From contig OZ024857.1 of the NCBI GenBank assembly GCA_964017155.1, positions 16,532,415-16,596,414 of the forward strand: a stretch of DNA of 64,000 nucleotides, in the 5' to 3' direction. A program made the position numbers and the translations under genes. Positions 1-34,715 of the stretch are shown one piece after another (positions within the stretch are counted from its first letter, which is position 1; every line of letters begins with the position of its first letter). The notes beneath the pieces are model-generated. The model saw only the letters and a program-made list of their open reading frames with translations. It did not search any database and was not told the DNA's origin. The DNA is from Oasisia sp. SBJ-2009. Lineage: Eukaryota > Annelida > Polychaeta > Sabellida > Siboglinidae.

Positions 1-126
1 AAGGAAAGAGATTGCAGCATGTCACCTGGTCCCCTGTGGGGCATTCACTGGTGAGGCTGCCTCATGGCTACTTCACTGTCGTTGCTTCAGTTTGGTTATT
101 TAATACCAAATTCCACCCAATTACTG

Positions 127-387
127 GAGTACTTCTTTAGAATTTTGTTTAGTAAACATAACTAATAATAATAATAATTATTATAGTATTTTATTTATTT
201 GCAGTCATGATACTTAATAAAAAATACAGTTACACAATATGTTTGTGTGTAGTTAACTTTGAGTACTTCTTTGGAATTTTGTTTAGTAAACGTAACTAAT
301 AATAGTTATAACAATTTATTTATTTGCAGTCGTAATACTTAATAAAAATTACAGTTACACAATACGTTTGTGTGTAGTTAACTTTGA
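127..387. repeat. Tandem duplication, two copies of about 130 bp, AT-rich
   Basis: Two adjacent copies begin with gagtacttctt at 127 and 261, continue through tttagtaaac and tttatttgcagtc, and end with gtgtagttaactttga. The copies differ by scattered substitutions and small indels. The duplication lies in the intron upstream of the first protease exon seen here. No coding potential is visible from 1 to 628. Confidence 0.8.
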
Positions 388-628
388 TATAATATTATAT
401 GCAGCATATATACGCATGTATAAAACATGTATTGCTGTGTTACAATGTAGGTAAATAAATGCAAACTAAGCATCTATTAAGTGCTTAATATAAGGACTCT
501 TTATGTAGAATATTTCCACTTAGAAGGAAAATCTTTGAAATCCCAGCTCTGTTGCACTATTAAATAGCAGTTGCTGGGGAGTCTTCCTTGTCTCTGAAGC
601 AGTGACACTGTTGTTCTGTCTGTTCCAG

Positions 629-21451
<20,823 letters not shown>

Positions 21452-23339
21452 GCTCTTATGGGGAGGGGATGAGATGTATGGTGGAGTACGATGGTTACCT
21501 CAGGGGTCACCCACGCAGCAACCTGGTTCATCAAAGGAGTACAGAGGGCGGTTGCAGATCAACAAACTGAGAGAGACGGTAGACAACGCCACAGATGTAG
21601 AGCAACACGGGCTGACCATGTGAACCGGGCGATGTCTACGCCAGCTGGTCGTTATCTAGATCCTTATGGAAGACTGAGTAACAGCCGTGACGCACTGACA
21701 AGTGCGTACAGTAACGACAGCCTCAGTGAGCAACTGAGTTATATTAAAATATGCCAACAGCACGAATACACATAATCCAACATCATCCACCCAAACATAT
21801 GCCGGACCACGACTCGGTTATGTTCCTACTAAGTGTCATCCTTCTGAACAGGGACTTCATGACAACAGTTGAGATGGACTGACAATTCGAGCAGTCTAAT
21901 CCCTGCTCCCTCTTGTTTATATCACTTTGACAACAGCCAGTGAATTGTTTTCTGTGTCACGAGCTTTCTTATTGTTTGCCTAGTGATTAGATTATCACGT
22001 CTTTCTGAAACTGTGTCCTGTAGCACATCCAGCTGAAAATTACATGTTGAGGCAACTAGAATAATTTCTAGCGTTCATTGTGCAATAGTTTGTGTAGACT
22101 AGATGTTCTTTTTAAAACGCTACTTTGATATCGTATAACAGTTTGCTGTCACGTATACTGCATTGCCATATTCTGTCTAAATGGCGAGGATAAGTGGCTA
22201 CGATGCTGAGTTTTGCTGACATCTTGTGTACATAATACTAGCAGGTAGAACCGATATTGCATGAAGAAAGGAGGCAGCACAGCCTGTGATGTGACGTATT
22301 TTCACTGCAAACTCTGACGTATGTATCCGCGTCATAAAATTATGCTGACTTAATTGATATAAGAAATTCTCTATGAGACATGTTCTGATCATGAATTCTG
22401 ATAACTGTTATAAATTGTTGGCATGCCGACGTTTTGTGGGTGGCAGAAGGGAGTTAGGCAGCCGGTATGATTGTGTTCTTAAATATTCACATGAAACGAA
22501 TTGGAGCGTCTATATGCTTTCTGATTAGAAACTGTTAAGTAACAGTGTCTGCTGAAGAAATTAGATAGTGTAATATAGCATTTTAATCATACTTTCTTTT
22601 ATGGGTGGCTGTGTACATATAAATGAGCCATTCTGTTTTGTTTACACGAATGACTAATGTATATATGACCACACTTATACATATATGTAGCCTGATTGCT
22701 CAAAAACTACACCTGCTTTAGATATTGTTTATCTTAGATGCTACAATAGTTTGTTTTTCATAGCGAAAGAACTCGCTATGGTTGTGGTCTTTGATGAATA
22801 CTTGAGAGTAATTTTGAGTGATTTCTTTCAATAAGAGCAATACAATGTGTTTGAATTGATTGATCTGAAGGATTAACCCAATGGTATCGAATACGAATAC
22901 ATTTATTTCAGGTAAAAACCCATATACAATCGGTACATACATTAGAACATCTAAGTAGCATATTACAGAGCCAATATGTTTAAAAAAATGAATAGATAAA
23001 AAATAAATATGGTTATAAATGTAAAATTTTAGAAAAACATAAAATAATGAGCAATATACAGGATGTGATTGTAAAATAAATATGCAATTAATTCATATAA
23101 ATAAACACCTTTTGAAAAGTAGGTTATATAAACAACTTACTGACTTTAAAATATATAATAAATAATAATAAAGTTATATGCGAGACATGATGACTATCTT
23201 ACAGAGTTACTGTGTACAATTAATTGGCCCAGCTAATCCACATTGGGCCATTTACTATTTCAAAGCAATTGTACATAACCCTAATCAAGTCATTATTTAT
23301 GTTAAAAATGCGTCTTAAAACCATAAATGTTCTTACGCA
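21452..23339 (+). other. 3' flank of the DPP4-like gene, probable 3' UTR in its first part
   Basis: No gene recognised. The nearest poly(A)-like hexamer is attaaa at 21743-21748; further aataaa motifs occur only beyond 22990. The small open frames here match nothing I know. Confidence 0.45.
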
Positions 23340-24060
23340 ATAGGGCGTCAAATGTATCAATAGCATTACTAGCAAACGCCACTCGCGCTGTCCCGTCGGC
23401 TATATCCCCAAATCCGTCTATGCATATTGTTGTAGGCAACTTTAGCTTTTAAATATGAGCCCTTATTAAAGTTAACCCATAATTGGCAACAATAAGTTGT
23501 ACAACAATATGCATGAAACCGATGTAGTTTAACACCCACGGAACAGTGGTGACATTTTCTGATAATGCTATTTGACCTAGCATAACAATTACGTAGATGT
23601 CTTAGAATATCTCCGTCATCTTTCAGGTCATTGCATATTATCACACCTAAATATTTTGCTTCTTTGACGTATGCAAGCTTGTTTAGGTTCATATACATAT
23701 CTGGACATTTCAGGTTAAAACCACGTGGTTTGAAGACTATTCAACATCATTTTCAAAGCCAAACTTTGCACATATGTTCAGCAAACCCTGAAGCCCACTA
23801 GGACTGGGAGCAATAACACATATGTCATCGGCATTAGAACACATGGTTAGTGCAGCAGTTGTGTATGTGACAACCTATACAAGCACTATTTAGCATATTG
23901 CACAGGTCATCAATGTATACGATAAATAAATATGGGGACAAAATCCCACCTTGTCGAACACCATTCGAAACATTAAAAAAAACTCTGATGTTGTAGAATC
24001 CCATTTGACACAGAATGTTTGGGTTCTGTACCAGTACAACATAATACGTATAAGTACAAC
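23340..24060 (-). mobile_element. Non-LTR retrotransposon fragment, reverse transcriptase core and C-terminus
   Basis: On the minus strand: FFNVSNGVRQGGILSPYLF followed by IVYIDDL near 24000-23920, NADDICVIAPSPSGLQGLL near 23840-23790 (the Y/FADD box now NADD), then AKYLGVIICNDLKDD and FHAYCCTTYCCQLWVNF down to 23369. Frame breaks occur near 23830 and 23730. It is a 5'-truncated and dead LINE. Confidence 0.88.
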
Positions 24061-26929
24061 CACGGGCGTCGATCGGGGGGGGGGGGGACGCGTCCCCCCA
24101 CTTTTCAGGGTGGGGGGACGGCATAGGAATTGTCCCCCCCCCACTTTTCAGTTCAGAAAAATTGCGAGGCATATAGCCTGACTCAACACTCCTCTCTCTT
24201 AACAGCCGCTACATAGACTAGCTAGACAATAAACTCGCGATAGGAAGTTCAGCAAAGTTATTTATCGCAAATTAACACAACGAGGCGAAGAAGTTTTGAG
24301 GCATGTTTTACTGTTAGTGCGCCATAATCCGTGATAGTTATTTAAACAAACGTAATATTTTAATGTATTGAACGAAATTTTAGACAACTCTTCACAGTAG
24401 TAATCACAGGAGAGTAATCGAACAGCCCGTTGCATTTATACCAAAAATGCTTTGTTATTTCGCTGCACACAGATGATTTCTAATTTGTCGCGCATACGCA
24501 GAAAGGCCAATCGGAAAGTTTATAACTAACGGAAAAATGTAAGCCGCTGCCGGGCTCTATCAACCTTGTGTTGATATTATTAATAGGATCTAGCCATCAA
24601 GCACATTTTAAATGACGAAATTTGACCCCTCGCCTGCTTGATGCTTATCGCCTACGACAGAAGTGGCGGATTCCTGCACTTTGTGTAACCTATTCCCATT
24701 TGAGTGATGACAAATTTCTTTGCCAAAATGTTGGATTGGGAAGTTCTACAGTATATACGTTTCTTTAGATAAATTCTTCTCTGTACATGTATTGCCATAA
24801 ATTGTACATAATATTATTAAAAGTTGTTAATCCTGGTGTGAAGTTGTTTATTAACGACGCCACTAACCGCATAGCTGGCTGATGCTGGACGCCAGCGGAC
24901 GAGCTGGTTGGTGAGGGTGGTGGACGGCCCGGCCCTCCGTGTCGACAGCGATACTGACAGCAATGGCGGGTCATCACAGCTACAGCGTCACTTATGTTCC
25001 CCTACGCTCATGGGATAGTTGGATTCCCAACAAGGGAATCCGAGCTGTACCCGGCAGTCCATGACAATAGACTTACGCCGGCGGGCCAGATCCAGGCGGA
25101 AAACTGGAGACATTCCTCCGGAGCCGGAGATCCGGCCGAGGAGCCCGGAGGTTGACTCCGTTCGGCCGGAGGGAAACCTGCAGCCGGAGACCCGGCCATT
25201 TCTCCGGAGAGCCAAAGGGAATCCCGGAGGTTGACCTCGTTCGGCGCAGGTCACCGACCGACCGGGAAATCCCGGCGCCAGACGACAACCCTCGGTCGAG
25301 CTACGGGCGGAATCGAACCGGAGAGCCGTTCGACCAATCAGAAACCGATTTGGTAGCCGCAGCCATAACCCGGTGCTTTCGGCCGGAGGTCCTTCAATAT
25401 GCGTTCCAAGCGGCTGGAAGATTCGGAATCGGCGCCGTTTCCACCGAAGCGGTTGACTGGCCCGTCGGTCCCGGGAATATACAGGCGCCATGACTGCCCG
25501 CCTCCGGGGAAGGCGATGTGTACGGCTATATACGCCGTACACCGGCAACCGCTGCCTGGTTCCGCCCGGTAGCGTGACACCGATAACAATATGCTGTTGC
25601 CGCTCTGTTCGGGCGCTCTCGCGGCGTTTGATGATCGGCTTGAGTATTCCTGTTCGGATGACGACGGTGCGTGGCGTTCGGGCGACGAACAGGACACTGG
25701 TCCAACTCCATAATCAGTTGCAGTACTACCGGACAAGCAATGTGACACAATGTCGCTTTCAGAACGGGTCATCCTCTAATGAATTGCCGGCGATTGACAG
25801 TCGTCCCTCGCACAGTGCCACGTCTGTCAACACTGGCAGAAGCCGATTATACCGTCGCGGTCGCTCCCCAGCCTGGATTTCCTTTTTCTCAGGAAATGAT
25901 CAATCACTTTAAGAACATTCAGCAGGAATAAAAAAAAAACCTCCGAAGGGCAAATCACACCGATTTGCTTCGGTACTTCGCTCCACAGAGGCCCTGCACT
26001 CTCCGTTAGAGCTTTCTTCTACGGGTTTTCTCCCCTGTCGTAGATAAGAGATTTCTCGGTCGCAGCTGGGGGGACACGACTCGGCACGGAGCATAGGTAT
26101 TTTCGTGACCTCGCAGCCATGACATGCGACAGCTTGTATCTCTTCATTCCAGGATTGGACAGGAACCGCCCTCAATCGACTGATTGATCACGTGAGCATC
26201 GGAAACGTGTCCACAGAACACCCATTGGAGCAGCTGAAGGCAACATTACAGTTGTCGCAATCAGTGGCAACTGTTTGTTCTGATGACGCTACCTTGGATT
26301 GCGCTTTCGCCTACAACATCTTGCTACATCAACGAGACCAACACTCTATGAGGAGTCTCTCCCCTGGTGTCACAAGATGGACAGGAGCGCCTTCGCACTG
26401 CTTCATTTGGGACTTCGTCACGAATAAGCTACAGTTGTGGGATAAGGTGGCCAGTCAGCAGCGAGACAACGCCGTCACAGGGGCTCGGCACCTTTCACCG
26501 TCGGTAAACACGGGCTGCTCCACATCGATCAGCACCGGCTACATCCGTGCCACGACGGAATGCTTCTAGGCCGCAGTCGTCCCCACGTCCACATCCCTTT
26601 CTGGCCAGTAGGGGACGTAGTTTAGGACGTCCCTTTCGCCAACGAGGAGGACGACGACACAGGTCGTGACTACCTCTGTCCCAGGACGATCAGCACGAAC
26701 TTTGACCATCGACTCTCGCGACAAACCACGACAAGTTACTATCCCAACCTTGAGGTTTGAGGTATGATCCATCGCAATCCCTCCAGCTACATGCGTGGAG
26801 AGTATCCATAGACCCCAACGAGAGTCTACTCTGGCGATCTACTAGTCCAAGTGGAGGATCTTCTCTACTTGGTGTAGCATACAGCACACTAATCTACTCT
26901 CGGCTACTGAGAGTGTAGTGTCGGATCTC

Positions 26930-27758
26930 GACCATTGCAGGTTATCATATGGCAATCGCCAGCAGCCTTCGTGCCACTTCCGGCGCAGAAGTAGGACGGA
27001 ATTCTGCACTGAAGTCGCTATTTCAAAATATCGAAATGGAAAAGGGGCACCATCAACGTCATTTTCCAGAGTGTAATATTGCCTTGGTTTTGTCAGCATT
27101 GATAAAACCACATTTCGAACCGCTAGACCAGTCGTCGGATCAGATGCTTACATGGAAGACAGTTTTCCTCATTGCGCTTGCTTCCGGCAAATGTCGGGGT
27201 GAAATCCAGGCTTTTCGAACGTGCCTGACTACAACGGACCGCAGGCTGGACACAGGTGACTCTCCGAGTAGGCCCATCATTCATCTCAAAGACGCACATT
27301 TTGAGCAATGGCCCAATGTGCGTGCTTTCATGCACTATTCCAGCACTTGACCGTCAGTTAAGCAATGGCATGGCTGAAGACCGACTCCTGTGCCAAGTAC
27401 GGGCACTAAGATTCTACCTGGAAAGTTCTATGACACGGAGGGAGCACAAGCGCCTACTCTTTGTGTCGTTCACAAACGAGACATTGTACCATCCACAATC
27501 TCCGGGTGGATCCGGAAAACGATTCTGGAGTGCTACACAAAATCCCCTACACTTCTACTCGAGTCCCACAAGGTTAAGGCACACCAAGTACGATCCGTGG
27601 CTGCGTCTCTCGCATTCCACAGACATGCCTCCATGGAACATATTTTACGAGCTGGTACCTGGCGCTTTCATACGACCTTCACCGACTTTTATCTCAAGGA
27701 CCTATCTCTCTATTCCGCCGATTTCATTCAACTAGGACCGGTAGTGGCTGCAGAATAA
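26930..27758 (+). pseudogene. DIRS-type tyrosine recombinase, frameshifted
   Basis: The N-terminal half (frame through 26949-27335) reads IAGYHMAIASSLRAT, CNIALVLSALIKPHFEPL, then WKTVFLIALASGKCRGEI with the first catalytic Arg. After a frame change near 27340 and another near 27470, the C-terminal half reads RDIVPSTISGWIRKTI, HQVRSVAASLAFHRH (the HxxR box), then HTTFTDFYLKDL with the catalytic Tyr, and ends LGPVVAAE before TAA at 27756. All catalytic residues are visible, but at least two frameshifts break the frame. DIRS recombinases integrate circular cDNA by site-specific recombination. Confidence 0.85.
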
Positions 27759-27849
27759 ATTCTGAACCCAAAATTAATTCTGCACCCAACAGGAAACCCA
27801 CTAGAGGCAGTATTGTCTATATCCTATCATCCATTCACCTAGTTTCTGA

Positions 27850-28210
27850 ACCTTGTGAAGCGACGGAGCCAGGCTAAGTCTATGTTAGGCAGTAAATTCT
27901 ATATTTTTAGAATACAAATATGTATTTACAAGTAACATACTTACCTGTATCCGTCGCTTCACCATATCACCCTCCCTCCTTCCCCGCTATAGGGAGATTA
28001 CCTATCACAGTACGAGCCTTTTTGCCAAGTGCGAAGAGAAGAGAGTCAGTGATTGGATAGGGTGGTGGGAGCTGTAGGGATAGGTAATTGTTTTATTTTA
28101 TTAATTTTGGCAAACACCTTGGCGCGGCCAGGTCTATTGCACCTTGTGAAGCGACGGAGCCATGTAAGTATGTTACTTGTAAATACATATTTTAATTATA
28201 AAAATATAGA
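27850..28210. mobile_element. DIRS-like right terminus with inverted repeats
   Basis: gtgaagcgacggagccaggc (27857) is followed by agtaaattctatatttttag and acaagtaacatacttacctg, then an inverse copy gtatccgtcgcttcacc. A third arm at 28145-28205 (gtgaagcgacggagccatgt, then aagtatgttacttgtaaata) is inverted. The minus-strand reading of acatacttacctg contains CAG|GTAAGTATGT, a perfect 5' splice site. Confidence 0.75.
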
Positions 28211-29982
28211 TTTACATTGAAGTACACTTTTGGGAATATATATTTCTGAATTCGCTTGAGGAAAGGAAGACGAAGAAGAACGAAAGAGAAAGGCCGTTAA
28301 CACGTGTTTATGTAGCAATTGTTGTGTGTAACGAAATTGGCAGACGACCCTCGTGTACTAGGCAGCAGTAACGAGGAAAAACGGGAACAATTGGGAAATC
28401 TGGTAAAACGTTAGTATGTTTAATTATGATATTACATGAGGTAGCACCAGTAGCATTCAGCAGCCTACATTGCTGTTTATTATCGATTAATGTGAAGGCG
28501 AAAGTGGTGCTCCGTAGCTTACGATTTCCATAAGGACCACGTTAGTGAAACGCATTTTGAAAGTTATCTTACATTGTTATGTCCAATTCTGTTTATGGAT
28601 GTGTTTTTATTAAGTGCACTTTACCTTAGTGAAACTTATTTGGTGGGAAAGGGTATTGGACCTATCCCCTTGCCGTGGTTTCGGGGTGTGACTTATATGC
28701 ATTATAGGAAAGGTTTACGAGGTACGGAATCAGAAACTACGCACCGCGAGTGACGTCTGACGGGTAATCGACAGGCGCCCTGTGCTGGCTCTCGTCCGCA
28801 CACAGACCACAACATTCTCTCGTTGGCTGCCTTCTATTCTATCATAGTGTATCCGCCTTTCTAAGGTGACATACCTGTCGTCACAAAATGAGCATTTGTA
28901 CGAACCATACCTATTATGTCCTCTCTACACGACTGAAAACAAGACTCCGTGAACTTGAGCGTGTGTCCTGGACGATTGTGACGTAATTCATTTGTAATCA
29001 CAAAATTTGATTACACTGACGGCGATGTCTTCTTATCCAAGCGCCGTCTCGGTGATACTGTTGATATGTGCACTAGGAAGCGGAGTAGAGAACAAGGCTA
29101 CTTCGTCGTGACGTGCAATGTGACGTCATCTTCCCGCGCACCACTCATTGGTTGGTTGGGACGTGTTGCGTATGTACGTGCGTGTGAGTATGACGATACG
29201 CGATAGACCATCCAAAGGGAACCTCCATGATCGCTAGGGGGCTCTGAGATACGCAACTTGTGGCTTGTGATGTAATCGCGCTCTGTACAAGCGCTGTTTT
29301 TTCCAGTTCATTTTTGAATTCTTTTTTACCGCAACTGTTATTCATTAAGGCATATCTACAACGTGGGTTAGCAAATGCTGGATATTATTAATGAATGCGA
29401 TGTAACGACGTTACGGGATGCTGGCGGTTGACAGCATGAGGTCCGAGTTGCCTAATGGCGCCACCTGAATTATTAGTTACGCAGGCTCCTCATTCAATAC
29501 TGTACACGATGGTGTAGGGCATACAAACGTTTACAAAATGCAAACCATACTAACTTATAAACTAACTTTAGCTTTTATCGGATGACAAAACACGCAGGAC
29601 AATACCATGATCTCAATGGTATGATTTATTATAAAGAGCTACATACTAGAAACATAAATCAAAAGTAAACGCAATGTCAGCCTGTAATTGAGTGCTAACT
29701 TCAAACGTCCTGGACACATTTTATAGAAGCAATATGCTTTCTACCTAGTAAATATTACTTGTCATTGTTCGCAGCATAACAAATACAGCACAGGAAGCGG
29801 TGTACTTCTGGCACGGACGTCACAGTAACACGTCACGTGTGAGCGCTCATGCAGACGGCGGGTGGCGCACTTCCGGTCGAAGTTTACATGTCGACAGGAT
29901 CCATGTGTTATGGTAATCCCTTCAAGCTTCAGCAACGGAAGAATCTTCGGCGTGTTACGTGTGTAGTGATGACGTCATTCAT
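28211..29982. other. No gene recognised; 3' flank of collagen-like gene A
   Basis: Open frames are short and match nothing. On the minus strand, an AATAAA hexamer at 29625-29630 lies about 350 bp beyond the stop codon of gene A and is a plausible poly(A) signal for it. Confidence 0.45.
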
Positions 29983-30080
29983 TCAATACGTCTTTGTGAT
30001 TGACATGACGTAGACGGTCACGATGGTCAGCCAGACAGTCACGACTGACTCCCAGATCAACGTGACAGTGCCCGGTAGAC
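29983..30080 (-). CDS. Gene A exon 7: membrane segment and stop
   Basis: Acceptor gtgttacag. The 98 nt encode [32 protein letters not shown] and TGA at 29985-29983. The hydrophobic stretch carries the WESVVTVW motif shared with genes C and D. Confidence 0.8.
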
Positions 30081-31608
30081 CTGTAACACACGTATATTAT
30101 AGGCCAGAACAACATCGGGCTGTGTTCAAACTACGGCGAAAATACTATACCTATTACCTACTTAGATAGATAGATATATTGACTGACTGACTGACTGACT
30201 GACTGACTGACTGACTGACTGACTGACTGACTGACTGACTGACTGACTGACTGACTGACTGACTGACTGACTGACTGACTGACTGACTGACTGACTGACT
30301 GACTGACTGACTGACTGACTGACTGACTGACTGACTGACTGATTGATTGTCATAATTTCAATTTTGTCTTTTCTCTAATCTTTCTGACCTGCAGGATTTC
30401 AAAGAAACAGTAACCAAGTCTTCAATCAGTGAGCACATAAACCACGACATCAATTGTTGTAGGCCGGGCAATTGAACCTCTGACAAACTGAAACACCACG
30501 TGGTCACTCCTACGACACTGAACAACATCTTTGTAGCTGTAGCTTAAGATCTGCAAACTAGTACTCTGTAAAATGTTTCGCTCGTTGATTACAAGTATAT
30601 ACCGTTAGGGCAGTCGTCCGGTTGAAGTCCGTTTTCGCCAGTTTGTCCAGTTGGCCCAGTCGTCCCATCCGGGCCCGTTGCTCCCTATATTTGACGTGCC
30701 AATTATAGTAATACAGCCAATACGTGAACACATCCGGACCTGTTGCTCCCTATATACGACGTGTCAATTAGAGTAATACAGCCAATACGTGAGCACGTCC
30801 GGACCCGTTGCTCCCTATATATGACGTGTCAATTAGAGTAATACAGCCAATACGTGAGCACGTCCGGACCCGTTGCTCCCTATATATGACGTATCAATTA
30901 GAGTAACACAGCCAATACGTGAGCATGTCCGGTCCCGTTGCTTCCTATATATGACGTGTCAATTAGAGTAATACAGCCAATACGTGAGCACGTCCGGACC
31001 TGTTGCTCCCTATATATGACGTGTCAATTAGAGTAATACAGCCAATACGTGAGCACGTCCGGACCCGTTGCTCCCTATATATGACGTATCAATTAGAGTA
31101 ACACAGCCAATACGTGAGCATGTCCGGTCCCGTTGCTTCCTATATATGACGTGTCAATTAGAGTAATACAGCCAACACGTGAGCACGTCCGGACCTGTTG
31201 CTCCCTATATATGACGTGTCAATTAGAGTAATACAGCCAACACGTGAGCACGTCCGGACCTGTTGCTCCCTATATATGACGTGTCAATTAGAGTAATACA
31301 GCCAATACGTGAGCAGGTTGAGATGTTTTAGTTGACTATCTCAACAAACGAGCTATTTTAGTTGATTATCTAAATAAATCGAACCAGTGTACAATTACAA
31401 GAATTTGTTGTCATTCGACCAAATGCATTTCTAATGACACATAGAACACTTCCACGTCATCGGTAAAAATAATGCAAATGTATAAACATGGTACACTGTA
31501 TGATCAATTATAAACAGTTGGACGAGGAGACTCTGATAGCCGCTGTCGACGAGCCACCTCGCAACGAGAGCGGTCTGACAGAGACAGGAATGTACGGAAT
31601 GTGAAATA

Positions 31609-31639
<31 letters not shown>

Positions 31640-32726
31640 ACGTATCTTACCTTAGCGCCAGTATACCCGGGTAGCGAGAATCCAGCAGGTCCCGTGGGTC
31701 CTATTTCGCCCTAATAGAATATAATCCCACATGGATATGGATATAGGAACTACAATTGCAACGTGGCTTATCTTAGCATTGTGAGTATAGAGTAACATAG
31801 GATTTAATATTAATAACGTTCTACATTGGCATAGTTACTAACCCATGGATGGATGCACTAAAGGGTTAAATGATGATAATTATTATGTTATCTGGTTTTA
31901 CTAAATGCAACGAAACATGGATTCGTCTGCAACAAGGTACAAAGTGTCAATACCATTCCACACTTCTTCAACGACGGAAAGAAGTATTTTTGATAGCTCA
32001 TCGTTTAATATCAACCTTTCAAACAGTTGCCGTCATACGTTGGTCTAGTGCAACAGGAGGTAAATATACGTGTTTATTGTCGTATTAGAAAACCATACTC
32101 ACGTTGATTATTGGACCAGTCGGGCCTTTCACACCCATTGGACCCTGAAAATGACAAGAACCAAATATATGCGACGATGTTGTTATTACACAGGCAACGT
32201 GTGATTGCAATTTATAAAATTAACCTTACCAAAATATATCAACGTAATGTGTACACAGGCATGCACGCAAATACACGCATGCACGCCAGAGAGAGAGAGA
32301 GAAAGAGAGAAGGGACAATAATACAGAGAGGGGTGAGAGACGATAAACAGAGAGAGAGGGGGGGGAGAGGGAGAGAGAAGGGACAATGAGAAAGAGAGTG
32401 GTGAGAGACGATAGACAGAGAGAGAGAGGGGAGGGAGGGAGGGAGGGAGGGAGGGAGGGAGGGAGGGAGGGACGGAGGGACGGAGGGACGGAGGGAGGGA
32501 GGGAGGGAGGGAGGGAGGGAGGGAGGGAGGGAGGGAGGGAGGGAGGGAGGCAGAATACTAAACGTCACATTTTGCTAGAGTTTTGTGTGACAGTGATACA
32601 CATTATATAGTTGGTGTATAAAGTACTGCATTGCAACATAACATTATAGTGGTTGATTATTGTATAGGAGTCAGATCGTCCAGTTATATATATATATATA
32701 TAATATATATATATACATATGTCTGT

Positions 32727-32772
<46 letters not shown>

Positions 32773-32838
32773 GGTGTATGTGTGCGTGCGTGCGTGTGTG
32801 TGTGCGCGTGTGTGTGCGTGTGTGTGTGTGTGACTGTG

Positions 32839-32878
<40 letters not shown>

Positions 32879-34674
32879 TGTGATATTGGTCCGTCGTCGT
32901 CCTATTGGACCGGTACTTACCGTCGGTCCTGTTTGTGTACGGACTAGTGCCGTCCTATTGGACCGGTACTTACCGTCGGTCCTGTTTGTGTACGGACTAG
33001 TGCCGTCCTATTGGACCGGTACTTACCGTCGGTCCTGTTTGTGTACGGACTAGTGCCGTCCTATTGGACCGGTACTTACCGTCGGTCCTGTTCGTGTACG
33101 GACTAGTGCCGTCCTATTGGACCGGTACTTACCGTCGGTCCTGTTTGTGTACGGACTAGTGCCGTCCTATTGGACCGGTACTTACCGTCGGTCCTGTTCG
33201 TCCTGTGTCTCCGTAGCGTCCTGTCGGTCCCTAGGATAAACAAATGTAAACACAATAGTAAATAACATATCGTCATAGACGTTATTGTTGTTGAACTACT
33301 AGTGCTATATAATTGTGTCATATCGACTGTCATTTACCGCGATAGCATTCTATATCACAATGTCGAATCTGTGACTAACGTTGCTACGGTCGACAAGTGT
33401 TTTGAACTAGGTCTATAAATAAATTACACATTGAAAATTAAACAGACATGTGAATGCGTTGCTTTGAGTGCCAATGATGGACCTACTGATCTGTTTGCCA
33501 ACTATTCATACTCGCAATTGTCCAATGTATTATCGGCGATAATCTGTATTAATACAATATTATTGTTTGTTTGTTTTTATGTTTGTACTGCAAAATCTCC
33601 GTCACGTTTGCACGATTCGGGCTGAAATTTGGCATGGATTTATACGTTTTAAGAATTCGTCCTGGAGGATGGAGAACTTGGAGGTCTCAATACTAGCAAT
33701 ACTTTACTTCCGTATCAATAATATGGTATTGGGAGATCGACAATCTTGTCTGAGTTCAGTGCATCGTTACATCGCCACTTATACGTCCTGGTGAACTCTC
33801 CACTTACACTGTGTTACACCTACTCAACCAAATACAAGAACCATCACCAACGCTACTATTACACAGTAAACATACGTTTTACTATTAAACATGTTATACC
33901 TCTCCCACAGCGTATCCGCAACGATCCTCAAATAGATCCTTCTTTATAAAATATAGTTGCTCGTAAAACATGATTTGCACACCGACAAATCCGGGGACAA
34001 TGCACGCTGCACGTGCGCTTACAGACAAATTACACATAAGCGTATGGCATTGTTCATAAGAGATGCAAAATGTATTATCCCTTGGGTAAAATGATGAAGG
34101 GGTCATCTCAGAACGGCTGACATGATCCGTAACAAATAAAAACATGCTACAATGCTCTGAGTATATAATGAACGCACAGTGTAATGATTACACTTCTTAG
34201 TGAAACAGCAGTGCCTGAGAGCGAGGGTGATGTAGTTGTTACCTCATCTGCCTGCCACGCCGGCGGCACGGGTTCGATCCCCGGTACCGGAAGTTGTGAT
34301 ATAAAAATCTGGCTCTCAACATTGGGACCCTCGAGAATCGGAGAATCACGTTAATGTCGGTCCCGTCTCAATTTTGGACGTAAAAGAACCACTGAGGACG
34401 ACAAGCACCCTGGCAGTGACCATTCTCAGTGTCGCCTGCGTCAGCCCAAGATTGGGCTGTTTGGAGTAAATAACCTGAGACCTGTCAACTCGGCCAGCAG
34501 TGGCTCATACAAGGAGTGGCTTACCGTGTCGCCGCGTGGCCCTGTGTCTCCTCTATCGCCCGTCGGTCCCGTGTAACCCATTCCCAAGGTACCCCAATCA
34601 TGCGTGCCACCAGGTCCAGTTTGCCCGAGCAAGCCTGGAGAAAACATAATGTAAAACGCATCAGTTTACTTTGT

Positions 34675-34715
<41 letters not shown>

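Larger units (their letters stand above)
24840..28210 (+). mobile_element. Decayed DIRS-like (YR) retrotransposon with tyrosine recombinase, no reverse transcriptase seen
   Basis: The region is GC-rich and unlike its flanks. It ends with a recognisable tyrosine recombinase (next entry) and DIRS-type inverted terminal sequences at 27850-27975 and 28137-28210. Upstream frames around 26200-26680 (DDATLDCAFAYNILLHQRD, then an Arg-rich stretch) resemble the C-terminus of a Gag-like protein but are broken. I see no reverse transcriptase/RNase H block, so it is internally deleted or diverged past recognition. The left boundary is approximate. Confidence 0.7.

Noticed and set aside
24988..25548. 186-residue Arg/Pro-rich minus-strand open frame
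   Set aside because: GC-rich region of the DIRS-like element with overlapping open frames on both strands; no recognisable domain.
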